Assembly (NCBI GenBank): GCA_024103275.1
Contig: JAGFIV010000085.1
Coordinates: forward strand, 1 to 64,000
Length of the DNA stretch: 64,000 bases
Direction: 5' to 3'
Origin: Flavobacteriales bacterium
GTDB taxonomy: Bacteria; Bacteroidota; Bacteroidia; Flavobacteriales_F; PHOS-HE28
Notes under the pieces: model-generated
Told to the model about the DNA's origin: nothing
What the model saw: only the letters and a program-made list of their open reading frames with translations
Databases searched by the model: none
Translations under genes and position numbers: made by a program
Shown here: in pieces, positions 55,034 to 64,000 of the stretch
How positions within the stretch are numbered: the stretch's first letter is position 1
Layout: the number at the start of each line of letters is the position of its first letter

Positions 55034-55993
55034 TTACTTTCCCTTGGCCTTTTCCTTGAAATACCGGCGGAAGAACCAATTGCGTTGGAGGGCGCGCAGG
55101 TCCTCGTTGAGCAGCGTGGTCCCCGTGTCCAGCTTCAAGATGGTCCGGCGCAGGCTGCCGGCCAAGGCGGTATCGGCCGCCAAGGCGTGGGCGGTGCTTC
55201 CCGGTTCGTTGATCGACCGGGTGAACCGGCCGAGTTCGTGGGTGGCGGCGTGGATCGAGTCGCTGATGGCCGCCAGGTTGTTGAGCACCAGCTTGGCCTG
55301 GCCGCTGGCCGTGGTGTCCGTGATCAGCAGGCCCAAGGCGCCTTTGCCGGCCTGGACATCGCGCAGCAGGCCGTGCAGCCCGTCGGTCATTTCCCGGGCT
55401 TGGACAGCGGCGGCGCGTAGGCTTGCCACGGTGGAGGCAACGTCCTTCGCCAGCACGGTGTCAGCGATCAGGTCCACCGTATTCCCGGGCGTGTTCAGGT
55501 TTTTGGCCAATTCCTGCACTTGGCTGGTGATCTCCTCCAGGTTGGCGCTGGTGCGTCCCAAGGTTTGCATCATCGCATCGGTGTCCACCGCCATGCGGGT
55601 GGCCATACGCGTGCCATCGGTGATCGGCACGCCGGCCTGCCTGCCCGGTTCCAGGTTGACCAGACGGCTGCCCATCAACCCGTCGGTGCCCAAGGTGGCC
55701 ACGGTGCTGGTGAGGATGTGCCCGGCATCCTTGGTGCGGATCCCCATCACCACCAGCACGGCGCTGTCGTTGAGAATGGTGATGCGGTCCACGGTGCCCA
55801 CATGGATGCCCATGTAGCGCACGCTGCTGCCGGGCCGCAGGCCGCCCACTTGGCGGAACACGGCCTCCACCGAGACGGTGCTGGAGAACAGGTTCCTTTT
55901 GCTTCCGATCACATACAGTGCCACCAGCAGCAGCGCCACGCTGGCCAAAACGAACAGGCCGAGCCTGGCGGGGTCCTTGGATCTGTTGCCCAT
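55034..55993 (-). CDS. MCE-domain protein (MlaD-like)
   Basis: 319 residues from ATG 55993. One N-terminal membrane helix (LGLFVLASVALLLVALYVIG) is followed by a single MCE domain (VEAVFRQVGGLRPGSSVRYMGIHVGTVDRITI ... GLMGSRLVNLEPG), then a long helical region (to ~residue 300). In the Mla system MlaD forms a periplasmic ring that carries phospholipids between membranes. Two bases separate it from the ATPase gene upstream, giving an E-F-D order. No MlaB or MlaC homologue is seen, as is common for Bacteroidota Mla operons. Confidence 0.9.
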   Translation of the reverse strand: MGNRSKDPARLGLFVLASVALLLVALYVIGSKRNLFSSTVSVEAVFRQVGGLRPGSSVRYMGIHVGTVDRITILNDSAVLVVMGIRTKDAGHILTSTVATLGTDGLMGSRLVNLEPGRQAGVPITDGTRMATRMAVDTDAMMQTLGRTSANLEEITSQVQELAKNLNTPGNTVDLIADTVLAKDVASTVASLRAAAVQAREMTDGLHGLLRDVQAGKGALGLLITDTTASGQAKLVLNNLAAISDSIHAATHELGRFTRSINEPGSTAHALAADTALAGSLRRTILKLDTGTTLLNEDLRALQRNWFFRRYFKEKAKGK

Positions 55994-55995
55994 GC

Positions 55996-56769
55996 TTACA
56001 TGAAGATGAAGAATTTCTGGATCAACGGGTCCTGCGAGGCCCGGAATTCGTCGTAGGTGCCCTCGGCATACTTGCGCCCTTCGTGCAACAGCGCGATGCG
56101 GTTGGCGGCCAGGCGGGCCACGTGAAGGTCGTGCGAAATGATGATGCTGCTGGTGCCATAGGTGCGCTGCAGCTTGAGGATCAGCTCCACGATCTCCTTG
56201 CCTGTGATCGGGTCCAGGCCCGTGGTGGGTTCGTCGTACAGCACGATCTCCGGCTTGAGGATCAGGGTGCGGGCCAGTGCTATCCGCCGCTTCATGCCTC
56301 CGGAAAGCTCGCTGGGGTACAGCTTGCGGGTGTGGGCCAGGCCCACGGCCCCGAGCATCTCCTCCACCAGCCCGTCCGCCTCGCCAGCGCTGGTGGCCAG
56401 CCAATGGCGGCGCAGGGGGAAGCGCAGGTTCTCCTCCACCGTCATGGAGTCGTACAGCGCGCTGCTTTGGAACAGGAAGCCCACTTTCACCCGCAGGTGG
56501 TCCAATTCCTCCTGGCCCAAGGCCAGTACGTCCTGCCCCAGCACCTCGATGCTTCCCCCGGTGGGCATCAACAGGCGGACGATGCATTTGATCAGCACGC
56601 TCTTGCCGCTCCCGCTCTTGCCCAGCACCATCACGTTCTCCCCGCGGTACAGGTCCAGGTCGAAGCCGCGCAGCACCCTGTTGTCGCCGAAGGCCAGCTC
56701 CAGGCCGCGCAGCGAAAGGACCTTTTCGCGCGGCTGCGGGGCGGTGGCGGGTGTTGCCGGGGAGGCCAT
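55996..56769 (-). CDS. ABC transporter ATP-binding protein, MlaF type
   Basis: 257 residues. Full ABC domain: Walker A GKSGSGKS, signature LSGGMKRR, Walker B IVLYDEPTTGLD and switch histidine in IISHDLH. The 'GGMKRR' form and 'EPTTGLDPIT' block are typical of MlaF. Energises phospholipid transport with the MlaE-like permease. Its start is immediately downstream of the permease stop (no gap), and its stop lies two bases before the MCE start. Confidence 0.93.
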   Translation of the reverse strand: MASPATPATAPQPREKVLSLRGLELAFGDNRVLRGFDLDLYRGENVMVLGKSGSGKSVLIKCIVRLLMPTGGSIEVLGQDVLALGQEELDHLRVKVGFLFQSSALYDSMTVEENLRFPLRRHWLATSAGEADGLVEEMLGAVGLAHTRKLYPSELSGGMKRRIALARTLILKPEIVLYDEPTTGLDPITGKEIVELILKLQRTYGTSSIIISHDLHVARLAANRIALLHEGRKYAEGTYDEFRASQDPLIQKFFIFM

Positions 56770-57546
56770 TCAATTCAGTCCCATTAGGTCGGTGATCTGT
56801 ACCGCGAGCAGGTCGATGATGAAGATGAGCAGGGACGAGTAGACCACGGCATTGTGCGCGCTGCGCCCCACGCCCTCGGTGCCTTTGGCGGTGGTGAACC
56901 CCTTGAAGCAGCCCATCGCACCCACCACGAAGCCGAAGAAGATGCTCTTGATCAGGGCCGGCAGCACGTCACCCAGCGCCAGGGAGTCGAACACTTGCCG
57001 TTGGAAGAGCTGCCAGCTCACCGGTTCCTTCATGTTCATGCCCACCCACGAGGCCCAGATCGCGATGCCGTCGGCCAGGATCACGAGCAGCGGCACCATG
57101 AGGGTGGTGCTCCAGATGCGCGTTACCGCGAGGTAGCGGAAGGGGTTGGTGCCGCTCACCTCCATGGCGTCGATCTGCTCGGTCACCTTCATGCTGCCCA
57201 GTTCGGCGCTCATGCCGCTGGCGATCTTGCCCGCGCAGATCAAGGCGGTGATCACGGGTACGATCTCGCGCACCATGCTGATCGCCACCATGGCCGGCAA
57301 CATGCTTTCGGCACCGAAACGGGCCAGGGTGGGCCGGCTTTGCACGGTGAGCACCAGGCCCATGATGAACGCGGTCACCGCGACCAGGGGCAGGGAGCCG
57401 TTGCCGTTCTGCACGCTTTGGCGGATGAACTCGCGCCATTCGAACCGGCGGTGGAACGCATTGCCGAAGAACCGCGACACGAACAACGAGAACCCGCCGG
57501 CCTCGGTGAGGAACACCTGGAAGGGGCGGGGACTGCTGCCTTTCAT
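56770..57546 (-). CDS. MlaE-family permease
   Basis: 258 residues, about five or six membrane helices, in the typical MlaE domain: VAVTAFIMGLVLTVQSRPTLARFG, MVREIVPVITALICAGKIASGMSAELGSM, QIDAMEVSGTNPFRYLAVTRI and a C-terminal FKGFTTAKGTEGVGRSAHNAVV. First gene of an E-F-D lipid transport operon that maintains outer-membrane asymmetry in other bacteria. A TACTTTAC box lies four bases upstream of the start. Confidence 0.94.
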   Translation of the reverse strand: MKGSSPRPFQVFLTEAGGFSLFVSRFFGNAFHRRFEWREFIRQSVQNGNGSLPLVAVTAFIMGLVLTVQSRPTLARFGAESMLPAMVAISMVREIVPVITALICAGKIASGMSAELGSMKVTEQIDAMEVSGTNPFRYLAVTRIWSTTLMVPLLVILADGIAIWASWVGMNMKEPVSWQLFQRQVFDSLALGDVLPALIKSIFFGFVVGAMGCFKGFTTAKGTEGVGRSAHNAVVYSSLLIFIIDLLAVQITDLMGLN

Positions 57547-57550
57547 GGAG

Positions 57551-57558
57551 GTAAAGTA
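57551..57558 (-). promoter_or_regulatory. -7-like box TACTTTAC, 4 nt before the mlaE start
   Basis: Minus-strand TACTTTAC followed by CTCC and ATG. Supports a leaderless Mla operon mRNA. Confidence 0.4.
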
Positions 57559-57648
57559 ACCGGGGCCGAAGGAATCCCGGGAGATTTTTATCAGGACCGG
57601 GATGGTGCGGATGGCAATGCCGGATCTCGAGGGTTACTTACGGCCAGG

Positions 57649-59265
57649 TCAACGTCCCACCAAACGGAAGGCATCCCCGTCAAACAGGCCGAGGTCGCTC
57701 ATTTTCAGGTGGGGGATCACCAGCAGCGCCATGAAGCTGAGCGTCATGTACGGCGCGGCCAGCGTAGACCCGAGGGCCTTGGCCTGTGCGTCGATGCGGG
57801 CATAGGCCTCCGCGGTTTCGTAGGCATCGGCATCGGTCATGATCCCCGCCACGGGCAAGGGAAGCACGTTGGTCGTTTCGCCATCCGCCAGGCTCACGCC
57901 TCCACGCGCCTCGATCACCAGGTTGATGGCCGCGCACAGGTCCGCGTCGTTGGTGCCCACCGCCACGATGTTGTGGCTGTCGTGCGCCACGCTGCCCGCA
58001 ATGGCCCCGCGCTTCAGGCCGAAGTTCGTGATCCAGCCCGCGGCGGGCGGGGCATCCTTGTAGCGGTTCACCACGGCGATCTTCAGCAGGTCGCGTGCGG
58101 TGTCCGGCACGAAACGGCCATTCTCCACCTTGCCCTTCATGCGCTCCTTGCCGGTGATCAATTGCCCGTCCTCGGCGACGATCACCCACAGTTCTTCATC
58201 CGTTGCCGGGACAGCGAGATCCTCCGGCTTCTTGGCCGTGCATCGGAATTGGTTCGGCCGCTCCTCCTTCACGGAAGGGATCAGCGTCCTGCCGTTCTCC
58301 GCCACCAGCTTGCCGTTCAGCCAGGTCTGAAGCACGCGGAAATCCTTCAGGTCCTCCACCACGATCAGGTCCGCGGCATCGCCCGTGCGCAGGCGGCCGA
58401 TGGGCAGCTTGTAGTGCTCCACCGGGTTCACGCAGGCCGCCTGCAGCACCTTGAACACATCGATGCCCTTGGCCACCGCCCGTGCGCATAGCTGGTTGAT
58501 GTGGCCTTCCACCAGGCTGTCGGGGTGCTTGTCGTCGCTGCAGAACATCATCTGGTCGTGATGTTCGTGCATCAGGCCGATCAAGGCCTCGAAGTTCTTC
58601 GCGGCGCTGCCTTCCCGGATGAGGATCTTCATGCCGTGCTTCAGCTTGTCCAGGGCTTCTTCCGCGGTGAAGCACTCGTGGTCCGTGCTGATCCCGGCCG
58701 CGATGTAGCGCCGTGCCTCCTCGCCGCGCAGCCCCGGCGCATGGCCGTCCACCGGCTTCCCAAGGCGGTGGGCGTGGGCGATCTTGGCCATCACCTCCGG
58801 ATCGCCGTTCAGCACGCCGGGGAAGTTCATCATCTCGCTCAGGTAAAGCACCTCGGGCTTCTGCAGCAGGGCCTCCACCTGCGCGGCATCGATGGCGGCA
58901 CCGGCGGTCTCGAACACGGTGGCGGGCACGCAGCTCGGCGCGCCGAAGAAGAAGTGGAAGGGCGTCTTTTTCCCGTTGGCGATCATGAACTCCACGCCTT
59001 CCACGCCCAGCACGTTGCCGATCTCGTGCGGGTCGCTCACCGTGGCCACGGTGCCATGCAGCACCGCCAGCCGCGCGAATTCGCTGGGGATGAGCATGGA
59101 GCTTTCCACGTGCACGTGCGCATCCACGAATCCAGGCAGGATGTAGCCGTTCACCGGTCCCGCCACTTCCGTGATGCGTGTGATGCGTCCATTGTCGATC
59201 TCAACTTCGGCCGGATAGATGCGCCGGGCGCGGATGTCCACCAAGTTGCCTTGCATGCTGGTCAT
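57649..59265 (-). CDS. ade: Adenine deaminase
   Basis: 538 residues from ATG 59265 ([15 protein letters not shown]); an ATG at 59253 is also possible and a GTG at 59271 unlikely. The amidohydrolase metal site is present: [48 protein letters not shown] with STDHEC. The C-terminal adenine-deaminase-specific region ([31 protein letters not shown]) identifies the family. It converts adenine to hypoxanthine and ammonia in purine salvage. A TACTTTGT box ends four bases before the ATG. Confidence 0.95.
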   Translation of the reverse strand: MTSMQGNLVDIRARRIYPAEVEIDNGRITRITEVAGPVNGYILPGFVDAHVHVESSMLIPSEFARLAVLHGTVATVSDPHEIGNVLGVEGVEFMIANGKKTPFHFFFGAPSCVPATVFETAGAAIDAAQVEALLQKPEVLYLSEMMNFPGVLNGDPEVMAKIAHAHRLGKPVDGHAPGLRGEEARRYIAAGISTDHECFTAEEALDKLKHGMKILIREGSAAKNFEALIGLMHEHHDQMMFCSDDKHPDSLVEGHINQLCARAVAKGIDVFKVLQAACVNPVEHYKLPIGRLRTGDAADLIVVEDLKDFRVLQTWLNGKLVAENGRTLIPSVKEERPNQFRCTAKKPEDLAVPATDEELWVIVAEDGQLITGKERMKGKVENGRFVPDTARDLLKIAVVNRYKDAPPAAGWITNFGLKRGAIAGSVAHDSHNIVAVGTNDADLCAAINLVIEARGGVSLADGETTNVLPLPVAGIMTDADAYETAEAYARIDAQAKALGSTLAAPYMTLSFMALLVIPHLKMSDLGLFDGDAFRLVGR

Positions 59266-59269
59266 GCGC

Positions 59270-59277
59270 ACAAAGTA
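59270..59277 (-). promoter_or_regulatory. -7-like element TACTTTGT, 4 nt before the ade start
   Basis: Minus-strand TACTTTGT followed by GCGC and ATG. Confidence 0.45.
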
Positions 59278-59290
59278 CGCGCAGCGTAGC

Positions 59291-60340
59291 CTAACGTCCC
59301 AGCAGGTACACCTTGCCGATCCGCATCCACATGCCGATGGCCGTCACCAGCCATGCTCCCCAGGCGACCCAGATGAACAGCGGCGAGATGTCCTTCAGCA
59401 AGGGCACGTTGAATAGGCCTGCGAGGTGCCAGGTACACAGGGTGTACATGCCCAGCGGGAAGACCATCGACCAATAGCCGGGTTGGTAGCGCACGGGCAC
59501 CGAGCCCAAGCGCCACAGGCCCACCACAAAGACCACGGGGATCCACCACACACCGGCGATCCATGCGAACACGGTGAGCACCTTCAGCGTGGGGACCAGC
59601 TCGGTCCACAGGGCATGTTCACCCACGGTTTCCGCCAGGGTGCTGCCCGCAAGGGAGGTGATGGCCGCGGCCCCCATGTTGATCCAGTAACTGGGCTCGA
59701 ATTCATTGGCGCGCAGGACGGTGAAGATGGTGCGATAGAAGATGATGCCGATGAACACGAGGTAGAACAACCATCCGAGCAGGTGGAAAAGCAGGGCGGT
59801 GAACAGGGTGGTGCGGGGCGGTATCGTCCAGTGCAGCACGTTGGTGCAGGCCAGGATGGCCAGGGCCTGCACCGATACCACGAAGAGCAGCCACGTGCCG
59901 TTGATGCCACGTTCCAGCGAGGGCTTGTGGGCCCGAACGGTGACCAGGATGAAGAAGGTGTAGGCGAAAAACAGCCAGGTGATCAAACCGGTCACCCAGA
60001 AGGCGGTGGCCACGGCATGGTTACCGGGGAAGTGGGCGTATTCCTGGCCGAGCAGGCATGAGGCGGCCACGATGGTGAGGAACCCGGCGCCTTTTCGGTG
60101 CGCGGCCAGGTCGTTCCGGAATTGGGGGAAGAAGAATGTCAGGCGCAGGATGTAGAGCACGGCCAGCGCGGCGTACTCCACGTTGTTCAGTGCGAAGAAG
60201 ACGCGCCCGGCCGTTCCGTGGCCCAAGGCATCCGAGGCCAGGGCGATGATGCCCGTGGACATCGGCAGGGCGAAATAGGCGGGTGAGAGGGTCCGGATGC
60301 CCTCGGCCACACGGTGTTGCCAAGTGGCGGCGTTGGTCAT
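59291..60340 (-). CDS. SLAC1/TehA-family anion channel or C4-dicarboxylate transporter
   Basis: 349 residues from ATG 60340 ([20 protein letters not shown]), with ten membrane helices. The family signature runs [23 protein letters not shown] near helix one, and later [20 protein letters not shown] and [22 protein letters not shown]1/TehA proteins form voltage-dependent anion channels or tellurite/dicarboxylate transporters; substrate cannot be chosen. The TACCTTGC box five bases upstream supports this ATG over a TTG three codons earlier. Confidence 0.9.
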   Translation of the reverse strand: MTNAATWQHRVAEGIRTLSPAYFALPMSTGIIALASDALGHGTAGRVFFALNNVEYAALAVLYILRLTFFFPQFRNDLAAHRKGAGFLTIVAASCLLGQEYAHFPGNHAVATAFWVTGLITWLFFAYTFFILVTVRAHKPSLERGINGTWLLFVVSVQALAILACTNVLHWTIPPRTTLFTALLFHLLGWLFYLVFIGIIFYRTIFTVLRANEFEPSYWINMGAAAITSLAGSTLAETVGEHALWTELVPTLKVLTVFAWIAGVWWIPVVFVVGLWRLGSVPVRYQPGYWSMVFPLGMYTLCTWHLAGLFNVPLLKDISPLFIWVAWGAWLVTAIGMWMRIGKVYLLGR

Positions 60341-60345
60341 GGCGT

Positions 60346-60353
60346 GCAAGGTA
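60346..60353 (-). promoter_or_regulatory. -7-like element TACCTTGC, 5 nt before the SLAC1-type start
   Basis: Minus-strand TACCTTGC followed by ACGCC and ATG. Confidence 0.45.
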
Positions 60354-60424
60354 GGGCACCGCTTCGGCGAACGGCCGCACCAGCCGCACGGTCCGGCACG
60401 GCCTGTGGCGGCGCATGGGGCTAC

Positions 60425-61537
60425 CTATCCGGCGAACATCTCGCGCACCCGCTCGAAAAAGCCCTTGTCCTTGTTGGTGGGCTTCGGCTGCAGGCCGGGG
60501 CTGGTGCGCAGCTTCTCGAAGATCTTCTTCTCCTCCTTGCCCAGGTCGGTGGGGGTCCACACCATCACGTGCACGAACAGGTCGCCATGGCCGATGCGGT
60601 TCACGCTGGGCAGGCCCTTGTTCTTCAGGCGCAGTACATGGTTGCATTGCGTGCCGGGATCGATCTTCACCTTGGCCTTGCCGTTCACCAAGGGTACCTC
60701 GATGGTGGTGCCCAGCGCGGCGTCCGCCACGTTGATGAAGGCCTCGTAGTGCAGGTTGTTCCCGTCGCGCTTCAGCTCCGGGTGGTCTTCCTCCTCGATC
60801 ACCACCAGCAGATCGCCCGGGATGCCACCGGCCGGGGCCTCGTTCCCGAGGCCGCTCAGGTTGAGCTGCATGCCCTCCTCCACGCCCGCGGGGATCTTCA
60901 CGGTCACCACGGCCTCCTCCCGCACCATGCCATTGGCATCGCTTCCGGCACCGCGCTTCTTTACCGTTTGGCCCAGGCCGCCGCACGAAGGGCAGGTGGT
61001 CACCGTCTGCATCTGGCCCAGGAACGTGCTCTGCACCCGGTGTACCTGTCCCGCACCATGGCAAGTGGGGCAGGTGCCGAATTCGGTACCCTTCGCCCGC
61101 ACCAGCTTGTGCAGTTTCAGTTGCTTTTCCACGCCTGCGGCGATCTCTTCCAACGAGAGCTTCAGCCGCACGCGGAGGTTGCTCCCCTTCACCGTGCGCC
61201 GCTGCTGTCCGCCGCCGAAGCCGAAACCCCCGCCGCCGAAGGCGCTTCCGAAAATGTCGCCGAACTGCGAGAAGATGTCCTCCATGTTCATCCCCCCGCC
61301 CTGGAATCCTCCGCCTGCACCTGCGTGGCCGAATTGGTCGTAACGCGCTTTCTTCTGCGGGTCGCCCAGGATCTCATACGCGCTGGCGGCCTCCTTGAAC
61401 TTCTCCTCTGCAGCCTTGTCGCCCGGGTTTTTGTCCGGGTGGTACTTGATGGCCAGCTTCCGGTAGGCCTTCTTGATCTCGTCCGCGCCGGCATTGCGCC
61501 CAACGCCAAGCACCTCGTATGGGTCCCGTTTGCTCAT
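60425..61537 (-). CDS. dnaJ: DnaJ (Hsp40) co-chaperone with a reduced zinc-finger region
   Basis: 370 residues. J-domain 1-70 with HPD at residues 33-35, a G/F-rich linker ([21 protein letters not shown]), a cysteine-rich region and the C-terminal substrate-binding barrels. Only two CxxCxGxG motifs are present (CPTCHGAGQ and CPSCGGLGQ); the first and fourth motifs of a standard DnaJ are replaced by non-cysteine sequence (RAKGTEFGT and [11 protein letters not shown]). So zinc centre II remains and centre I is missing. It stimulates DnaK ATPase and delivers clients. It follows grpE in the same operon; dnaK is not in the window. Confidence 0.96.
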   Translation of the reverse strand: MSKRDPYEVLGVGRNAGADEIKKAYRKLAIKYHPDKNPGDKAAEEKFKEAASAYEILGDPQKKARYDQFGHAGAGGGFQGGGMNMEDIFSQFGDIFGSAFGGGGFGFGGGQQRRTVKGSNLRVRLKLSLEEIAAGVEKQLKLHKLVRAKGTEFGTCPTCHGAGQVHRVQSTFLGQMQTVTTCPSCGGLGQTVKKRGAGSDANGMVREEAVVTVKIPAGVEEGMQLNLSGLGNEAPAGGIPGDLLVVIEEEDHPELKRDGNNLHYEAFINVADAALGTTIEVPLVNGKAKVKIDPGTQCNHVLRLKNKGLPSVNRIGHGDLFVHVMVWTPTDLGKEEKKIFEKLRTSPGLQPKPTNKDKGFFERVREMFAG

Positions 61538-61565
61538 CGTTCCTGCCCGTCCGTTGGGGCCGGTA

Positions 61566-62207
61566 TCATTCGCCCACCACCACCTTCGCGTAGCGCAACA
61601 CCTTGTCGTTCATCAAGTAGCCGGTCTCCACCACGTCCAACACCTTGCCCTTGAGGTCGTCCGTGGGAGCGGGCATCCGGCTGACGGCATCATGGAATTC
61701 CTCGTTGAAGGGCTCGCCTTTGGCTTGCATGGCCTTCACGCCTTGGGCATTCAGGATAGCCACCAGTTTCTGGTAGATCAGCTCAAACCCCTCCCTCATG
61801 GCCCCTGCATCGTCCAGGCCAACGTTGTGCGCGATCGCCCGTTCCATGTCATCCAGTACCGGTAGCACCCTACGGATCGCATCGCCGCCTGCGCCTGCCA
61901 GCAGGTCCAGCTTTTCCTTGGCCGTGCGCTTGCGGAAGTTGTCGAATTCGGCATACTGCCGCACATACTTGTCGTTCAGCGCCTGGTGCTCCACCTTCAA
62001 CGCATCCAGCTCGCCGCGCACGCGTTCCACCTCATCGTACCCCAGCCGCACATTGTCGTCCACGGTGCGCTCCGCCGCAGCAGCCGATGCCTTGCCCATG
62101 TTTTCAGCCAACTGTTCCTTGGATGGTTTTTCGTCCACTTCCCCGGCGGGACTGACCTTCGGTCGATCCGTCATTTTCTTTTGTCGTTTGCGAAACGGGT
62201 TGCCCAT
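61566..62207 (-). CDS. grpE: GrpE nucleotide exchange factor
   Basis: 213 residues from ATG 62207 ([17 protein letters not shown]); a second ATG at 62174 is possible. A long N-terminal coiled coil (about 60-110) precedes the family motif [14 protein letters not shown], then [12 protein letters not shown] and the C-terminal beta domain ([26 protein letters not shown]). Exchanges ADP for ATP on DnaK. Located 28 nt upstream of dnaJ in the same direction, a heat-shock operon. The TTTG-type box at 62212-62219 lies four bases before the upstream ATG. Confidence 0.95.
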   Translation of the reverse strand: MGNPFRKRQKKMTDRPKVSPAGEVDEKPSKEQLAENMGKASAAAAERTVDDNVRLGYDEVERVRGELDALKVEHQALNDKYVRQYAEFDNFRKRTAKEKLDLLAGAGGDAIRRVLPVLDDMERAIAHNVGLDDAGAMREGFELIYQKLVAILNAQGVKAMQAKGEPFNEEFHDAVSRMPAPTDDLKGKVLDVVETGYLMNDKVLRYAKVVVGE

Positions 62208-62211
62208 GGAT

Positions 62212-62219
62212 CAAATACG
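62212..62219 (-). promoter_or_regulatory. Weak -7-like box CGTATTTG, 4 nt before grpE ATG
   Basis: Minus-strand CGTATTTG, spaced as in the other short-leader genes but lacking the usual TA. Confidence 0.25.
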
Positions 62220-62329
62220 GTGCCTTTCGGCTTGGTCGCCGTCAATGCGGCGCGAAGATGGGACAAATCGACAGCGAGACATACCCCTCCCGCCATTTCC
62301 GCAGGCCGGCACTTCCTCCGCGTGACGGG

Positions 62330-62887
62330 TCAGAAGCTCTTCACGTAGCTGTCCAAGGCTTTGTCCAAGGCGCTGCCGCGCAGGTTCTTGGCCACGATGA
62401 TCCCGTCCGGGTCCACGAGGAAGTTCATCGGGATGGAGTTCACGCCATACAAGCGGGCACCGGCCGAGCTCCATGCCTGCAGGTCGCTTACGTGGTAGGG
62501 CCACGCAAGATGGTCCTGTTCAATGGCTTGTTGCCAGGCCTTGCGGCTTTTGTCAAGGCTTACGCTGTATATGGTGAAACCCTTGCCGTACTTGAACTTG
62601 GCCTTGCTGTATTTCTCGAAGGCGCGCACCACGTTGGGGTTTTCGTGGCGGCAGGGGCCGCACCAGCTGGCCCAGAAATCGATCAGGACATACTGCCCCC
62701 TGAGCGAAGAAAGCTTGAGCACCTTGGAGCTGTCCGGGTTGTAGAAGGCCAGCTCGGGCGCCTTGTCGCCGATCGCGGTGCCGGACTTGCCACCGCGTTG
62801 ACCGGTGGTGAAACCGAAAACGGCCAACAGGATTACGCCGGCCACCAGGGCGATACGGGTCTTGGTCATCAGTGATCGGAGGTTCAT
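62330..62887 (-). CDS. TlpA-like thioredoxin-fold protein (1)
   Basis: 185 residues from ATG 62887 (MNLRSLMTKTRIALVAGVIL). Signal anchor 10-27, then an AhpC/TSA-redoxin fold with WASWCGPC (C76, C79), NVVRAFEKYSKAKF, and a cis-proline region before GVNSIPMNFLVDPDG. Extracytoplasmic disulfide reductase. A perfect TAGATTTG box lies four bases upstream of this ATG, supporting it over the ATG at 62869. Shares organisation with the next gene, a second TlpA. Confidence 0.9.
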   Translation of the reverse strand: MNLRSLMTKTRIALVAGVILLAVFGFTTGQRGGKSGTAIGDKAPELAFYNPDSSKVLKLSSLRGQYVLIDFWASWCGPCRHENPNVVRAFEKYSKAKFKYGKGFTIYSVSLDKSRKAWQQAIEQDHLAWPYHVSDLQAWSSAGARLYGVNSIPMNFLVDPDGIIVAKNLRGSALDKALDSYVKSF

Positions 62888-62891
62888 GGGG

Positions 62892-62899
62892 CAAATCTA
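62892..62899 (-). promoter_or_regulatory. -7 promoter element TAGATTTG, 4 nt before the tlpA-like ATG
   Basis: Perfect TAnnTTTG on the minus strand, followed by CCCC and ATG. Confidence 0.5.
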
Positions 62900-62948
62900 A
62901 TTTGCAACAGGGTCGGCGCGTATCCATTACCGTGCCGGAATTGGACCG

Positions 62949-63578
62949 CTACCTCTGGGTTCCGGGGGAGGCGGACCGTTCGGCCTTGCGCCTTTCCTTC
63001 TTCTCCTCCCGGGCCTTCTTCCGGGGTGTTGCCGACTGCCGGGGCGAGCGGTCCAGCAGGGCGTTCAGCGCATTGTCCAGGGCCTCCCCGTGCAGGTCCA
63101 GCCCGATCACCCGGCCTTCCGCGTCCAGCAGCACGTTGGCCGGTATGAAGCGCACCTGGTATTCGTTGGCCGCGGCGTTCACCCCGGTTTCCACGGCCCC
63201 CACATGCCAGGGCCATTCCAGGCTGTCCGCCGCGATGGCCTTCTTCCAGGCTTCCAGCCCGCCCTTGCGGTCCAGGCTCACGCTGAAGACACGGAAGCCC
63301 TTGGCCTGGGCGAACAGGGTGTCCTTGTAGGCGCGGTACACGGCCCTTACGTGCGGGTTTTCCATGCGGCAGGGGCGGCACCAGCTGGCCCAAAAGTCCA
63401 CCAGGGTGATGTACCCGCGCAGGTCCGACAGGCGCAGCGTGTCGCCATCGGGGTTGGGCATGGCGATCTCGTATGCTTGCTGCCCCGTGGCAATGCCGGT
63501 CAGGCGTTCCTGGGCCTGTGCCCGTGGGAGTGCAAGGGCGGCGGCGAAGGCGAGTGCGGCGGTGGCGCGGGTTTTCAT
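62949..63578 (-). CDS. TlpA-like thioredoxin-fold protein (2)
   Basis: 209 residues from ATG 63578, with signal peptide MKTRATAALAFAAALALPRAQA. Redoxin fold with WASWCRPC (C67, C70), NPHVRAVYRAYKDTLFAQ, and RFIPANVLLDAEGRVIGLDL. The active site has Arg in place of Gly (CRPC), typical of some TlpA/ResA branches. A long Lys/Arg-rich tail (SATPRKKAREEKKERRKAER) closes the protein. Probably a periplasmic disulfide reductase for cytochrome or envelope protein maturation. Two TlpA genes in tandem, 61 nt apart. Confidence 0.9.
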   Translation of the reverse strand: MKTRATAALAFAAALALPRAQAQERLTGIATGQQAYEIAMPNPDGDTLRLSDLRGYITLVDFWASWCRPCRMENPHVRAVYRAYKDTLFAQAKGFRVFSVSLDRKGGLEAWKKAIAADSLEWPWHVGAVETGVNAAANEYQVRFIPANVLLDAEGRVIGLDLHGEALDNALNALLDRSPRQSATPRKKAREEKKERRKAERSASPGTQR

Positions 63579-63608
63579 GGCGCGGATCTTTCGGGCTTCT
63601 GCGGCGAG

Positions 63609-64000
63609 CTACGGGAATCGTTCGATCTTGGCGCCGAGGGCGTTCAGGCGCTCGGCGATGCGCTGGTAGCCGCGGTCCACCTGTTCAATGTTGTGGATGG
63701 TGCTGGTACCTTCGGCGCTGAGCGCGGCGATCAGCAGGGAGACCCCGGCACGGATGTCGGGACTGGTCATGGTGATGCCGCGCAGGGGCACCTCGAAGTC
63801 ATGGCCCACCACCTGCACGCGGTGCGGGTCGCACAGGGTGATCTGGGCGCCCATCTCGATCAGTTTGTCCACGAAGAAGAGGCGGCTCTCGAACATCTTC
63901 TGGTGGATGAGCACGGTGCCCTTGGCCTGGGTGGCGGCCACGATGACGATGCTGATGAGGTCCGGTGTGAAGCCGGGCCAGGGGGCATCGCTGATGTTCA
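63609..64000 (-). CDS. murA: UDP-N-acetylglucosamine 1-carboxyvinyltransferase, C-terminal part (5' end beyond window)
   Basis: The last 130 codons are visible: [68 protein letters not shown], and the C-terminus [24 protein letters not shown]. These are the MurA (EPT) signature blocks, including the '[15 protein letters not shown]' region. MurA adds enolpyruvate to UDP-GlcNAc in the first committed step of peptidoglycan synthesis. The active-site cysteine is not within the window. The gene reads toward the TlpA genes in the same direction. Confidence 0.95.
   Translation of the reverse strand, partial: NISDAPWPGFTPDLISIVIVAATQAKGTVLIHQKMFESRLFFVDKLIEMGAQITLCDPHRVQVVGHDFEVPLRGITMTSPDIRAGVSLLIAALSAEGTSTIHNIEQVDRGYQRIAERLNALGAKIERFP

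Overview
The window looks like a chromosomal segment from a GC-rich member of the Bacteroidota, probably a Flavobacteriales-like lineage. Four signs support this. Several large secreted proteins end in type IX secretion (T9SS) sorting domains, of type A (short Por-type tail) and type B (gliding-motility C-terminal domain). Many genes have a Bacteroidota -7 element of the form TAnnTTTG/TACnTTYG. The regulators are LytTR/LytS pairs. Recognisable Shine-Dalgarno sequences are scarce. I found no rRNA, tRNA, CRISPR array, transposase or integrase.

Layout: 1-6317 (minus) is an operon or tandem set of giant T9SS exported proteins. 6483-8410 (minus) is a LytS/LytR two-component pair. 8698-8786 holds a 3' fragment of dihydrofolate reductase. 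9014-15911 (plus) is an ABC efflux module (membrane-fusion protein, ATPase and two large FtsX/MacB-like permeases). 16212-18911 holds a type B T9SS protein and a DUF2911-TPR protein with a poly-C frameshift. 19003-20903 is a second LytS/LytR pair. 21211-22502 is folA-thyA. A perfect 37-nt direct repeat (8698-8734 and 21206-21242, the 3' tip of folA) brackets the ABC-to-LytS2 block. 22821-30656 (minus) is mostly metabolism and transport: a lipoprotein, ClC, a CNT nucleoside transporter, a flippase-like membrane protein, a bifunctional nuclease-UVR protein, and EtfA/EtfB. 30759-32392 (plus) has a lipoprotein and pyruvate dehydrogenase E1 beta.

32436-32890 is a HicBA toxin-antitoxin pair. 33078-35735 is a membrane pyrophosphatase fused to an OmpA domain. 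35800-44390 has a deoxynucleoside kinase, a secreted protein coupled to a GH3-family enzyme, a DUF2797 protein, SppA, a metallophosphoesterase and a GT-C-like membrane protein. 44499-45968 is another T9SS protein, followed by a gene-free stretch with a palindromic structured element (45990-46180). 46432-50813 is a membrane protein and a tightly overlapping glycosyltransferase/acetyltransferase cassette. 50906-53830 is an M16 protease. 53895-57546 has a secreted protein and an MCE/Mla lipid-transport operon. 57649-64000 has adenine deaminase, a SLAC1-type channel, DnaJ-GrpE, two TlpA thioredoxins and the C-terminal end of MurA.

Functionally, much of the window concerns the cell envelope: T9SS export, Mla lipid transport, polysaccharide synthesis, MurA, SppA and TlpA. 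Nucleotide metabolism is also well represented (FolA, ThyA, deoxynucleoside kinase, adenine deaminase, CNT transporter). No classical defence system is visible besides HicBA. The most unusual signals are the att-like 37-nt repeat, a recurring promoter box only 4-6 nt from the start codon (suggesting leaderless mRNAs), and the structured palindromic element at 45990-46180.
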